A stretch of DNA of 64,000 nucleotides from Rotaria sordida (Eukaryota; Rotifera; Eurotatoria; Philodinida; Philodinidae). Location: NCBI GenBank assembly GCA_905250125.1, contig CAJNOL010000082.1:124001-188000 (forward strand), in the 5' to 3' direction. This document shows positions 35,201 to 47,053 of this stretch, one piece after another. A model generated the notes under the pieces. It made no database searches and was not told where the DNA came from. It saw only the letters and a list, made by a program, of their open reading frames with translations. A program made the position numbers and the translations under genes. Every line of letters starts with the position of its first letter. Position 1 is the first letter of the stretch.

Positions 35201-36601
35201 TAGGACGACATTAAAATCATTGGCATTTCATTTGAGAAGTAAAAAATGTTTGTTTCATAAACTGTCATAAAACAACAATTTCAAATAAAATTTTAATTAT
35301 ATTCATGCTACATGTTAGGCGACCTCTTTAAAATTTGTTTTGCCTATAACCCAATGAAAATTGAGCCGTGTGTCACAAAAATTTTACACGTTTTGTCAAT
35401 TTATATAGTAGAGTAATATTCCAAAAAGTCAAGCAAAAATCTTTTTCCGTTCGAGAGAAAATTTAGTTTTACTAGCAAAGTGTAGAGCGACATTTTTTTT
35501 TGAAGTATTCACACGCACAAGACTAATTGATATACGAGAATAGCAGACAGAAATCGACTCTGACTCAGAAAAATGTTAGAAAAATATTGTTTTCATACAC
35601 AATCGATATCGCTCTATTAAATACAACACTTCGTTGTCTTTTATTATTAAATTTATTTTTATCGATATTTTTGCTCGAACCATCCAATGTCTAATGTTCT
35701 TCACTCATATAATACTAACTGAACGACGAATATCCTGAAAAAGCGTTTGTGCTCTTAGTTTATTACTCCAGAAATACTACACTTTTACAGTATTTTTCGA
35801 CAGAATACCGTAGTTCTCTAAGGAACAGCAAGAAAACTGACTTTCAAATTTCGACTTGAAATTTTCCATAGAGACTGGTCTCACCGAGAATAATTTCTTT
35901 CGAAAGTTTCAGATCATTTCATTGTTCCTATCCTAAGATATCGCTATGATAAAAGCATGTCTTTGACATCGCTCCTATACATTAGCAGATTTGATATTCT
36001 TATTTCAGGATAGGTGCGAATCAAAACACTTGAAACTTTCACAATAAATTACTCTCGTTACGCCATATCTCTGTACAAATTTTCAAATCGAAAATCATAA
36101 ATCAGTTTTCCTGAGAAGAACTACAGCATTCATTACGTAAAAATGTAGTATCTATGCAGCAATAAACTATGAGCACGAACTCTTTTCACGATATTCATAG
36201 ATCATTTGTGTCTACATCATACATAAAGTCCCGACTTAAAAGTAACTTATTAGTTGGAGAACTTTCCTTGTAAGTATACAGAGTTCCCTAGAAGAGATAA
36301 TCACATTGTATTCAGGAGAATCGAATAGGTTTTAGTTGAATAATCTTAAGGATTCGATATCTTTTTTTTCCACATTATACCTTCCCACAAGAAATGATCC
36401 AGCCTCATCACCCATTGAATCAATTCGTTGTTGTACATTTTGAAGAAAACCCGGATTTCCAAGTGCCGTTGAAGGTGTACCACTAGCACTAGCACCACTA
36501 GCAGATGGTGACGTTACTGTTTGTGCTGATGGTGATTGAACACCGGTTGCTGGTGATTCACCGGTTGAAGGTGGTACTTGAACATTATCGTTTTTCTCCA
36601 T
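29273..36601 (-). CDS. NAP1L: Nucleosome assembly protein 1-like histone chaperone
   Basis: Eleven exons: 36601-36381, 33559-33418, 33337-33266, 33212-33146, 31072-30999, 30915-30558, 30479-30328, 30264-30234, 29622-29581, 29521-29427 and 29350-29273, giving 443 residues. The order is a Ser/Pro/Thr-rich N-terminus, the dimerisation helix (LPPEVVRRVNALRNLQ), the accessory Lys/Glu segment, then the NAP fold with GIPEFWLQVFKN, the basic WSKGKNVTIK strand, FFNFFTPP, and DFEIGHMLRDSIVPKAVLYYTGEA. A long Asp/Glu tail follows. NAP1 proteins shuttle and deposit H2A-H2B. The protein ends CKQQ, the farnesylation box of vertebrate NAP1L1/L4. Between the acidic tail and CKQQ is an unusual Gly/His-rich stretch including a six-His run, in its own exon. 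Introns 1, 4 and 8 (2.8, 2.1 and 0.6 kb) are far longer than the rest and contain palindromes or a MITE-like element. Confidence 0.95.
29646..30197 (+). mobile_element. MITE-like element, long copy (family R1)
   Basis: About 550 bp filling intron 8 of the NAP1 gene. The left end (CTATTAACACAATCTCTGTG, then AAAATGTCAAACACGATTT) and the reverse complement of the right end (ATTTTATCAAACATGATCT) resemble each other, which suggests terminal inverted repeats. Related ends occur at 14400-14576 and 17461-17530, and the interior resembles parts of 95-480. No open frame; a non-autonomous DNA element is inferred. Confidence 0.55.
31300..31985. repeat. Imperfect palindrome P4 (~0.7 kb) in NAP1 intron 4
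   Basis: Arms pair from the GATTTTTGGCTTTGCTG segment near 31300 with CAGCAAGGTTAAAAACC near 31962. The best block is ATTTAGTAATTCACTAA near 31355 against TTAGTGAATTACTAGAT near 31902. The arms are about 65-70% identical by eye, weaker than in the other palindromes, with the centre near 31640. Non-coding. Confidence 0.6.
35728..36199. repeat. Imperfect palindrome P5 (~470 bp) in NAP1 intron 1
   Basis: Arms pair end to end, centred near 35964. Outer blocks are GAATATCCTGAAAAAGCG against its relative near 36183-36199, and GTGCTCTTAGTTTATT against AATAAACTATGAGCAC. The inner block TTCGACTTGAAATTTTCC resembles the inner block of palindrome P1, so P1 and P5 may be one family. Roughly 75-80% by eye. 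Non-coding. Confidence 0.75.
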
Positions 36602-37149
36602 TCTATATTTCTTCTAGAAAAAAAAGATCCATAAAAAAAATAATCGGAAAGTTTCAAACGTACTTCTCTACAAAAAAAAAAGATTAAATATACAAACACA
36701 TTCAAATTTTAAATCTATAAAAATATTAAGAAAAAAGAAAAAGAGAAATCCATCAGAAAATAAGAAGACAAATGATAATTGTTTTGCTGCGCAATTCTTT
36801 GGATTTCTTCATCTATCTCTATGTCCAATCAACCAATCGAATATCGATTGAGCAACACATCTGCAACTTTTTATCTATTTCAAATTTCTTTTCAAATATA
36901 TTTCATTATCATAAAAATAATTTTTTTTAGTATATTTTTTATTAAAAACATATATTGCAAAAAACAAAATAAACATTTATCTAGCGACCTCATCTATTGG
37001 ATATGACAGTTAAACAATGGATTGAGGAAAAAAAATCACATTTGATCGTCATCATTATTATTTTTTTTTTTTATTTCTATATGATTGTTTATTATTTAAC
37101 TCATATTGTTTATTTCATTTTAATTTAGATATATAAAAAAATTTTCCTT
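36602..37149. promoter_or_regulatory. Divergent intergenic region NAP1L / HAPSTR1
   Basis: 548 bp separate two divergent start codons, so it probably contains both promoters. It is T/A-run rich. No clear TATA box or other element could be singled out. Confidence 0.35.
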
Positions 37150-38197
37150 ATGTCGAATTTTGGTGATTCAACTGATATCCGTGATTCTCCGGAACGTACT
37201 GGAATATCTAGTAGTAATAATCTATCATCATCCATTGATAGTGAAGAAACTGCTTTATCAAAATATGAACATGAATTAGAACGGATGATAAATGAAAGTT
37301 TAGTTAATGGACAAGATTTATATACACAAAAATTATTTATTGCCTTTCAAAATGCTGCTAAAGCTGTAACAAAAATGTTTCGTGGTAAATTAAAATATTT
37401 CAAAAAAACAAAAACAAAGAATTTTTTTTTCTTTATATTATTTTTTTTTTCAGAACGTTCTAATGGAACGGCTAATTGGAATACATTTCATGCAGCAGCT
37501 GGATCAGTTACAATGCTTTATAAAGGTAAGAATTTTATATAAAATTAATATTTAATTTTGTTTTCTTTTTTTATAAATAGAAAGTCTTGATGCATTGAAA
37601 GATACTGTTCAATTAGGTATTATCAATGGTGAACAACGTAAAACCAAAGAATTATTATGTTGGGCACGTCGTAAACAACGTCGTCATATACGTACAGAAG
37701 AAGTTTATGATTATTTAATTGGTCGACCACCATATCGTTTTGCCTCTCGACCTTATAATTCAAACAGTTCATTATCAACAACTGAAATCGGTAGTACGAA
37801 CAGTGGTACAACAAATAGCAGTAGTTTACGTCGACAAGATTCAGCTACAGAATTAACAACAAATCAAAATCAACCTATTGTTGATGATTTACAAACATTT
37901 CGACAAGCACTTGTCATGCATGGTAAAGAAACGAAAAAAAAAAAAATTTTTTTTTCTTTATTTTTTTTTTGTATTATTTTCATTTTAGATATTGATAATG
38001 CTAATCGTAATGTTCATTCAAATTCATATCGTCATCAATCACCATCACCACCAACAACAGCTCAACAACTTGAAAGTTTTGTTCGTCAACAAGTTGCTGA
38101 TCATTTAGCACGAAAACGTGATTGGCATTCAGCAGATCTATTTAATGGTTCAAATGCATCGGATTTTCAAAAACCAAAACGTGGCCGACACATGTGA
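37150..38197 (+). CDS. HAPSTR1: HAPSTR1 / C16orf72 (UPF0472) orthologue
   Basis: Exons 37150-37384, 37454-37525, 37581-37922 and 37989-38197 total 285 residues; all three introns are 55-69 bp and phase 1. The order of conserved blocks follows the human protein: QKLFIAFQNAAKAVTKMF, WNTFHAAAGSVTMLYKESLD, IINGEQRKTKELLCWARRKQ, the RRHIRTEEVYDYLIGRPP segment, DLQTFRQALVMHG, LESFVRQQVADHL, and the basic terminal KPKRGRHM. The human protein partners the E3 ligase HUWE1 and tunes stress signalling in the nucleus; the same role here is inferred from homology. The C-terminal basic motif fits a nuclear localisation signal. The N-terminal ~40 residues are Ser-rich and not conserved. Confidence 0.88.
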
Positions 38198-40876
38198 GAA
38201 AAAAAAACCAAAATTTCTATTCAAAAATCAACTTATTTCATATCTTTTTTTTTTCGTCTCGGCTGTATTTATTATTATTATTATTTTTTCGCGTAACGCG
38301 GGTATTTTTCTTTTTCATTTTGCTTATCATCCAAAAATATCTTTTTTTTTTGTGCTCTCTTGGATTTTCTTTTCATGTACAGTTGTTTAATCCTGTTTGT
38401 TCGCTGTTTTTTCTTTTTTTTTTGTTCTAACTATCTGGATGATATTGCTCAATTTAACTTTAAAGGTATGGTATCGTCATCGTTGTCGTTGTTTCCTACT
38501 ACTTTAATTGATCATGTTCTTTTCTTTTCTGTTCTTTTTTTTCTTGTCCCACTTTCAAAATAAACAACTATAGACAAATAGAAATACGAATGGTAATTGA
38601 TGTGATCAATAGAATAAAGATGCATCAATATCTATTTGTTTTTTCGTGAAATTTATCATGAAAATAGATCGTATTTTTATTTGTTTTCCATTTTCAAAGA
38701 AGATTTCTTTATAGAATTCAAACATATTATAAAATCATATAATTATAAATTCTGGAAGCGATTTTGGAAAAGTAATTTATTAAAAACATGTGTTTCTTTT
38801 CTATAAATAAATTAACATGCTAAGATACTTTTAGGTGAAAATTTAAGCCTTAATTAAATAATCTTGTGGAAATACTATATAATAAAAATAAATAAATAGC
38901 TATTTTAATTCAATACTTTGATATTATTAAAAACAATACAATTAGAAATGCCCACATATAGACCTTCATATTATGTCACGTGTACTTCACATCACACATG
39001 ATGAGTCATGTATTTATTTAATAACGTTATGAAAAGAGTAATTGACAAATTAAAGCCACAGAGGTGTAAATATGATGCAATAAAATTCTTTCATGTGCCG
39101 ACATAATGATTTTGCTTTTGTTAAAATAATTTTTGATTATTATCTTTATATCATACAAATAATATATTCCAAAAACAAAACCAATTTACTAGTTTTTCTT
39201 TAAGGATTAAAATCATAAATATTAACTCATTGGTGGCCAAGTCCGTAAATCTACAGCTTCAAATTTTGAATAGACGCCGAAGCTGAAATATGGTAAAACA
39301 GGTCTTTTCAATATTTATTTTGTTTTGAAATAGATGCCACTGCTAACAGCATTAGCATCTTTTAATTAAGTATAAGTGCAAAAGTTATAATTGCCGATAA
39401 TTTCCAAAATATACCATGTTAACAATAGATTTTTATTGTATTTGCTCTTAAAATAAGTCTGCCATAAAAGGATTAAACACTTCATTAATACTGATATCAA
39501 TCTGTATGTATTGATCATGAGTATATACATATATCGAAAATTTCATACATCAAGTTTTTGTGTTATTAAATCTTTAGATATTTTAAAATAAACTTAGTGA
39601 TGTATGATTCTTTAAAAAAAAATATTTCATTACTATTTAGTTCATTGCATATTTTTTAGAAAGACTATGAATTGATAGTTTGTTTTTTTTCTATTCTTGT
39701 TAAAAAAAATTTCATATCGTCATTAATGAATATGTTACTTCTTTTACAAAAAATATTTTAAACGAATACTTTTGATTAATCATTTTAGGTTTTTTTTTTT
39801 TCAACAATTATTATTCTATTTAAAAATGGAAAATAAAATTTCATTTTATTATTTTAAATAAAAGTTTATTGACATATTTCTTTAATTAGAAATACTTAAT
39901 TATAAATTCAATATCTATTATGATCACTATTACATTTATATCGTAGGAAAAAAAAACTGATTCACCTATATTAGTCATACATATATAAAAATTTTTATTT
40001 ATGAAAATTTTTTCTTATTAGATGAAATAAATTACAAATATTATGTCATATTTTATTGTTATACATTATGAACAAATGAACATTATTTTGAATGTCAATT
40101 ATTCATATTAAAAGATAGTTTGTTCGAATATTCTTTCATTACCAGTGTCAACGTTGTATTAAAACAGATCGAATATGACGTTGTTAAATATATATGTCTT
40201 TTACTAAATCAATGTATGATAAAGACAAATAAAAGATAACAGTGCATTTTTTTTTGTTTGATTCGTGAATCGAATTAAGGAGACTTGGAAATTTTGTTTG
40301 AATTTAATTGAAATATTAAATGATTCTATTTTGTTTTACTAATTCAAAACTTACATTTCAATGTTAAACAGTTTTTCAATTAAATGAAAAATTCTGTTTT
40401 CATAGATTTCATGATGCTTCTTCTTTGTATGTTATATATATCAAAAGTTAACATATACCAAAAAAAAAACAAAATTTAATAATCATTATTTCATTGAACG
40501 TATGTGTATTTGCTTTATAATTCGATAACAAAAATAAAAGCAATAAAAGTCTATGAAAATTTTTTGTTCTATGTTCGAAAAGCAGATGTCATTGATTTTG
40601 CTCATTATTCTCTCGCTCAATTTTCACACACATTCACAAAAAAGTTTTCGTATAAATATACGAAAAGAAAACAAATCAATAAAGAAACATCATCATCATC
40701 ATCATCGTCGTCTGTCTAAAAGGCACACTAAAAACACAAAAGGAATAGTTTTGAAATAATAAGAACGAACAAAGCACAAAAACCGGGGTGGGACAGTTGC
40801 AGAAAACAAAGAAAAAAAAATAAACGAAAGCGCGATATAAAAAAAAAGAAAACAAAAACAAAACTTCTTATCGATC
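38198..40876. other. Convergent intergenic region
   Basis: 2.7 kb between the 3' ends of HAPSTR1 and the TTLL gene, very AT-rich, with long T runs just after the HAPSTR1 stop (probably its 3' UTR). The small frames here are homopolymer-driven (Phe/Leu/Ser/His). No gene, RNA or long inverted repeat recognised. Confidence 0.5.
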
Positions 40877-43800
40877 TCATTTTGGTGTTGGTGAAGATGC
40901 TGATGATAAAACAGTATCATTTGCTGAAATTTTTGTTAAATGTAATCGTTTAAATTGTTCAAGTGATGCAAGATCACATAGGGATTCTAATTTATTTCCA
41001 ACTGATATTGATGAACCATTAACAGCTATTTCTTTTGTAGGAATAACATTTCCACCATTTGAAGTAGTATTTATAGGGAGACGAATTATATTAGAACCGC
41101 ATGAAACCAAATAGAGACCGCCTTAATAAAAAAAAAAAAAAAAAAAAAAAAACAAAGATTTATTAAAAAATTCTTTTAAATCAATTTAATATTTTTAATT
41201 GAATTTACTTACCAGTTTTTATAGAATCATTTGAAAGTATGTGTATAGTAAATAGAAAATAAGAAGAAGAAGAAGAAGAATATGGGTGTATACATGCATG
41301 ATTTATGTATAGAACATGTGAAGGCCAAGGAAAGAAGATCGAATATTGTCCAAATAGGTGTTGTAAATATTTAAATGTAATGTATTTATTTGTTTCTTTT
41401 TTTTTTAACCCAACAGACCTGTTCGTGTTCGTGGTATTGTATTTGCACTTTTAGTTCGTATTGATGAATCAAATGTTGTATTAGATGAAGTCATGCTTGT
41501 TTTAGGTAATATATTTGTCGATATTTGTGGTATATTATTTGTCGGTAATAAAATACGATTAATATTATTATATTGAAGATTATTTTCTGATGAACGTAAT
41601 GTTTGTGAATATCGACCATTTCTTGAACCATTTTGTGAAAGTGTTATTGCCTAAAATAAAAAGATAAAAATAAAAAGAAAAAAAATCTTATAAATTAAAA
41701 TATAATCGAATATTGTTAAGTTGTTCATCAAAAAACAAAAAAAACAAAAAGATATACATTTCTTGTTGATCGTGTTTCAAATTTTGATTGCATATGTTGC
41801 TGTTGATTGGTAAAATATTGTTGAAAAACTTGTGTGGATGGTCCATTATTTGCCATATATCGATTTAATTGTGTATTAGGTAATTTTGAACCAACATATT
41901 GAACTAAAGAAAGATTTTGTGATGATTCAGCTATATCAATTGGTGCCTAAAAGAAAAATATATCATAAAAATTGAGCTCATGCCAACTACATGATCATCC
42001 AAAGAAAGTCTGATGAGTCATGAGTAATCATAATCATTCAACAAAAGTCAAACCCACACTTAAACAGGTATTTTATATGCCGATCTAGACATTTTACCAA
42101 ATACGAGATCATTCAAGGCCATCGAAAAATGCAAACAACACCCATAGGATTAGCCACCGTCATAGGCAACGTACCAGCAAAGCAATGGAGTGCAATTGCT
42201 TCCCTCTCCAAAAACGACCTTGGGAAAACTATAGTAACTTATTGCTTTTTATAAGTGTCTTTGTTTTATAGACTTTTTAAGTGCAACTTTGCTACTCATA
42301 TGAACATGAGTGGTATACTAGCAATATAGTATGTACAATTGCTTCTCCTTGAAAAATGACCTTGAGCTACTCATGACTAACATCATTCATGATCATTACA
42401 AAAAAATCAGCAAATCTCGTCTGCTGGCTATTCGAACTACAAAATAATACAGATTTAAAAATCGGCATATATCTGGTTTAGAACAGATTAGCATATTTCG
42501 AGTTTGTGAATTTTCATAGTGAAAGCAGGGTCCTCGATTAGAGAAGGCGAAGGATGTTCTTTCTATATGTCTGACTTTCTATCAATTTTGCATAGCTTCG
42601 TGGTAACGTCAGATGAAAACCGAATCTACAAACATCAGTTGTCTGTCTCTAGTAGAAAGTGAAGCAAAACTAAGTAAACAATGTCATTGCGAGGTGAATA
42701 AAATTGGGACAAGCCCTTGGGGAGAGATGGTCTAGTGGCAGGTCGTCTGTTGTGAAAGGAATTAGGTCACGGTGGGCTGGTTCTTCTCTTTTCCTCCGGT
42801 CACCATTTATAACACCCTGAGGATGAAAGCGCTATTTGTCGAATTTCTAGTCCCTTCCACCCCTAGAAAAATATCAACAACCCTGAATGCAGATAACTAT
42901 TTTTGTTTATGGTGATCATGTTGGCATTAGTTGTATTTTTAGATAATCGCGTATTCAACAAAATATCTAGATCGATAATTAATTCCATATGAAGTAACTG
43001 TTGGAATATAGATTTAACTTTTATGATCGTTTTTTTTTACAAGAGCCCATAAAAAGTTTTATATTCTTCAAATTTATTTACTGAAGGATGATATTGTGTA
43101 TTTGTTACTGTATTAGTATTATTTGTAATTGGTACATTAGCCATGGTTCCTGGTGTACCAAATAACAAACGATGACACATATCGACAACACCTAGTTGTT
43201 TATTAAAAAAAAATACAAAAAAAATTTTTTGTTGTTATTTTCTTACCCATTCCTCGTATGAGAGTTTCACGTTGTTTAAGTAATGCCATCCTTTCAAATT
43301 CTTCGTTTTCATCAATTTCCATGGATCTTAATGATTCTCCATAAGTTTGAATTGGTGAAATAGCTAAGGTAGAAGTCTAAAAATAAATTTAAAGATAATA
43401 TTAATTTTATTATTCTTAGTAATATAATATATTCTTATACATTTAAATACAATAGGCAAAGAAAAAGAATAGCAACGAATAATAATAGTGAAATAGTTTA
43501 CCATTGACTGTCGATGAGAAAAAGCCAATTTCTATAAATTTTTTCCATATTAGTAAATTAGTTAAGAGATAGAGGAGAAAACAAAATGAAATAATAAAGA
43601 CAAAAAAAGAAACTATAAACTTACGGCTGTAAGACGTTTTAATGGTGTTCGATTAAATGATGAACTTCTTGATGATTTAATAGTTGCTAATGGTCGTCGT
43701 GTTGGACTTTCACCACCAACTTCTCTTGAACTATGATTACTTGCACCGGAATATACTTTTCGATTTTTAAATGCATTTAATTTATCTTGTTTTCTTTGTA

Positions 43801-46800
43801 ATTCATCAATTTGTGCTCTATATAAAAAACAAAACAAAGTAACTCAATGATTCTTCTCTTTTTTATGTTTAACGTGTGATTGAAAAGTTTTTAGATAAGA
43901 TATTTGCTTACTTTTGATTTACTGGAAAGTATTTCTGATTAATCAAAAACTATGAATTAAAATGTTCGTTTTGAATATGACACTTAGAAATTTTGTCTTA
44001 GTTTTCTTTGTTCGAGAGTAGTAAAATAATCTTTGACAAGGCCAAAAAATTAATTTGGTTGAAAAATTTTTCTATACATTCTTGTATTTTTACTGTTGCA
44101 ATTCGAAACTAAAATTTAGGATCTTTATTTATATATCAGTTTGTAGTTGAATCGCTTTTCGATCGAGATAATATTTGTTTGATGAGCACTAGTGAGGAAG
44201 ATATTAGAAAAATGACAACTTGTCTAACGAACTAATCTCATCGAGAACTTTGTTCATGCAAAATTTGAATTCGACACTCAAAAGTCAATTTTTTATATGA
44301 CCTGAAGGGAAATATAATTTTTTGCTAAAAAAATCTAGTAAAGTTTTGATATCTCAAGAACGAAAGCTCAGAAAACGAAATCAATTGTCTAAAAACTTTT
44401 CGATTATCGATTATATTTAAATATACTTTGCTTGTTCAAATCGAGCTTTTGAAGCAGCTGTTTCTGAATAAAGTGTTCCAGATTGTGTATAAAATTTTTC
44501 ATATTTTTGTGCTGTATCAAAACCAGGATAAATTCGTCGATAATTTCCTGTATGTTGATCTTCCCATTTTTCAATTTCTTTTTGCCATTGTTGAGCAAGA
44601 TCTTCTTGTTCTTCACGATATTTACTATCTTTTTTATTGATTTTATTAAACAGTCTTTCTTTTGCACGTTTTTTTTCTTCTTCAACAAATCGACGTTTAT
44701 CAGCTGCTGGCATATTTAATAAAAGTAATGTATCATATATAAGTGCATCTTTGATTTCTCTATCAAGTTTTGAATCAGTTGTAAAACTTGGAGAATGATT
44801 TACCTTGAAAATAAAATATTTACTTTTGAAGTTGTTTTTTTTATTTTTAACTCAATAATTTTACTTCAAGAACATAGGGTTTCAATTTTCGATCAATTAA
44901 TATATCAAAACCAAGAATTTCAAAACAAGCACTACCACGATAATGATTTGGAAAACAAGCACGATAATTATGTTTAAGAACTGAATGTGCCGATATAAGA
45001 ACTTTTATAATAACATCATCAACATCCGCCCATAATTTCACTATATCATAACCATGTTCGACTAACCATCGATTAATTGTTGTTATTCGACTAAACAAAA
45101 AAAAAGAATTTTTTTGTTTTTTCGTTTGATTGTTTTTCTATTACCGTTTTGTACCCAAATCTTCATCTCGGATAAAATCATCGGAACGTTTTTGAATAGC
45201 ATAATTGGTTAAATGCATAAAAATATCTTTCTGAAAGAAAATGAAAGTATATATATATATATATATGTATATGTTTTGAGCTAAATTGAAATACTAATTT
45301 TGATTGGAAAGAAAATTAGATATCGACTAGAAATAAATTCATATAATCAAAATTATTTTGAATCCGATCTCAGCCATTCTTTCTAGTTTACCATGAGTAA
45401 TTATGTTTTTTTTTTTGAATGGTTTTTATTATGTTTTATACTTGTTATGTTTCTCCTGTAACTTTTATCTATAGTTAGTTTGATTTAGAAAAAAAAATGA
45501 ATAAATTATCGCAAGAAGCTAAGACTATGGAAGCGAAGGGGAAAATATTCCTGCATTTTTAAGCTACCTTGTGGTATGAGATGTTGCCTAACGGTAGATA
45601 CAATAGCATTGCATGAATTTATTTCTAGTCGAATTCTAAATTTTGTCTGATAAAAATCAGAATTTGAATATTTCAAGTTAAAATTTTCTTTTTTTTTTCT
45701 CATACACAATTTGAATGTGATGGTTCTTCATATTGTTGTGTTGTAAAACGAGCAAGACCATCTTTATAAACAAATATTCGAAATGGATCACATGATGTAA
45801 CAGCTACATAAACACGTAAATCAAATTTAAATCCATCAACTAAAAATGGCTAAAATAAAAAGTACAATAAAAAAAAAAGAAGACAACGTATTTTCTCTAT
45901 GTATTCAACAAAATGATTTTCATACTCGATTAACATATACTTGTACAACAAAATTATCAGTTCTAAATAAGAAAATCAAACAAAAATAAGATTGTTGTTT
46001 TTAAATAATTAAATTTAATTTCTTACGGTTTAATATCTCTTCCTGGATTTTTTGTTATAAATATTCCACGACCTTGACAACCAACATCTGGTTTTGATAT
46101 ATATGTTTTATATTTTTTTTCTGTATAATATTTAGCAAAATCACTATAACTATTTAAATTAATAAAATAAAATAAGATAAAAAATTTCTAAATAATAAAA
46201 TTAAATTTCTTACTCAGCTGGAAGACACCAAGCTTTTGGATAAAATGCATAATCTTTTGGAAACATTTTAGCCATACGACACATATTTCTTGTTAAAGAA
46301 TCTTTTCGACATATTTCACTCATACCCGGGAAATGATTTATTTTCTATTTAAATCAAATATTTAAAAAACAAAAAAAAAAGAAATTATATTTTATATACT
46401 AACCTGCCATTTTTTCATTTGTGCAACTCTTTCAATTCCAACACTTGTATCTGTCCAATAAATATTCCAATCATCTTCATCAGCTACTTCACGAAAATTT
46501 AATCGTTTTGCTGCTCGTCTTACACATTCATATTTGCACATGGATACACACATATAATAAAGTCTTTAAAATATTAAAATATATTTAAATTAAATAATTT
46601 TTCTTTCTTTAAATATTTTTATTAAACCTTTTTCGTTTTTTCTTTGTTAAATGGTGTTTTCGATTATCATTTTCATCTTCAATAATTCCTGATGCAGATG
46701 ATTGAATAGCTCTCGGTAATATTCGTCGTTCATCATCTGATTCACCTGCTTCTTCTATAGAAAAGAAAGCAAACAAACAGGATTATAGAGTTTTTTTTGT

Positions 46801-47053
46801 TTTGCTTTTAATAAATAAATAAATAACAAAACAAAATATATATTTTTTTCTTACCATAATAATCAGGTAATGGTGCTTGAAACTCAATTGGATCTTCAGT
46901 ATCTTTTAATGATAATTCAACGGCTTTATTCATTGTTGATTTACCAAGTATTGTTGATGGTACATCATCTTCTGATGATGATGATGATGATGCTCTACCG
47001 CTTGATCCACTTGAACTAATTCTACTTTGTCGTTGTCCTCCTGTTGTTGCCAT
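40877..47053 (-). CDS. Tubulin polyglutamylase, TTLL6/TTLL13-like
   Basis: Seventeen exons are modelled: 47053-46855, 46754-46628, 46563-46404, 46344-46214, 46149-46027, 45962-45926, 45849-45706, 45230-45145, 45090-44865, 44803-44427, 43817-43625, 43531-43502, 43376-43247, 43191-43082, 41946-41758, 41650-41419 and 41121-40877 (912 residues). The TTL-type ATP-grasp domain is complete: INHFPGMSEICRKDSL, SKPDVGCQGRGIF, VDGFKFDLRVYV, MHLTNYAIQK, ACFEILGFDILID and NHSPSFTTDSKLDREIK. This set is closest to TTLL6/13, which add glutamate chains to tubulin, mainly in cilia. A Lys/Glu helical region after the core fits the microtubule-binding extension. The C-terminal third is Ser/Asn/Gln-rich and unconserved. 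If the donor at 41418 is not used, exon 16 reads to a TAA at 41405 and the protein is 835 residues. The 1.1-kb intron 14 is repeat-filled. Confidence 0.92.
42160..42380 (+). repeat. Diverged tandem duplication (~140 bp period) in TTLL intron
   Basis: The phrase CAATTGCTTC followed by a CC-rich AAA-GACCTTG block occurs near 42195-42230 and again near 42337-42370, each preceded by a similar AGCAA segment. It is an old direct duplication inside the 1.1-kb intron. Non-coding. Confidence 0.4.
42717..42890 (+). mobile_element. Possible tRNA-derived SINE
   Basis: A GC-rich patch inside the same TTLL intron starts with a tRNA-like 5' half (GGAGAGATGGTCTAGTGGCA), an excellent match to a pol III box A as in tRNA-Glu/Gly. 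About 47 bp later comes GGTTCTTCTCTTTTCC, a weak match to box B (GGTTCRANNCC), then a non-tRNA body. The anticodon arm does not fold convincingly, so it is not a functional tRNA gene. Confidence 0.4.

Noticed and set aside
42717-42795. Functional tRNA gene
   Set aside because: Box A is good, but box B and the anticodon and acceptor stems do not form; better explained as a tRNA-derived repeat.
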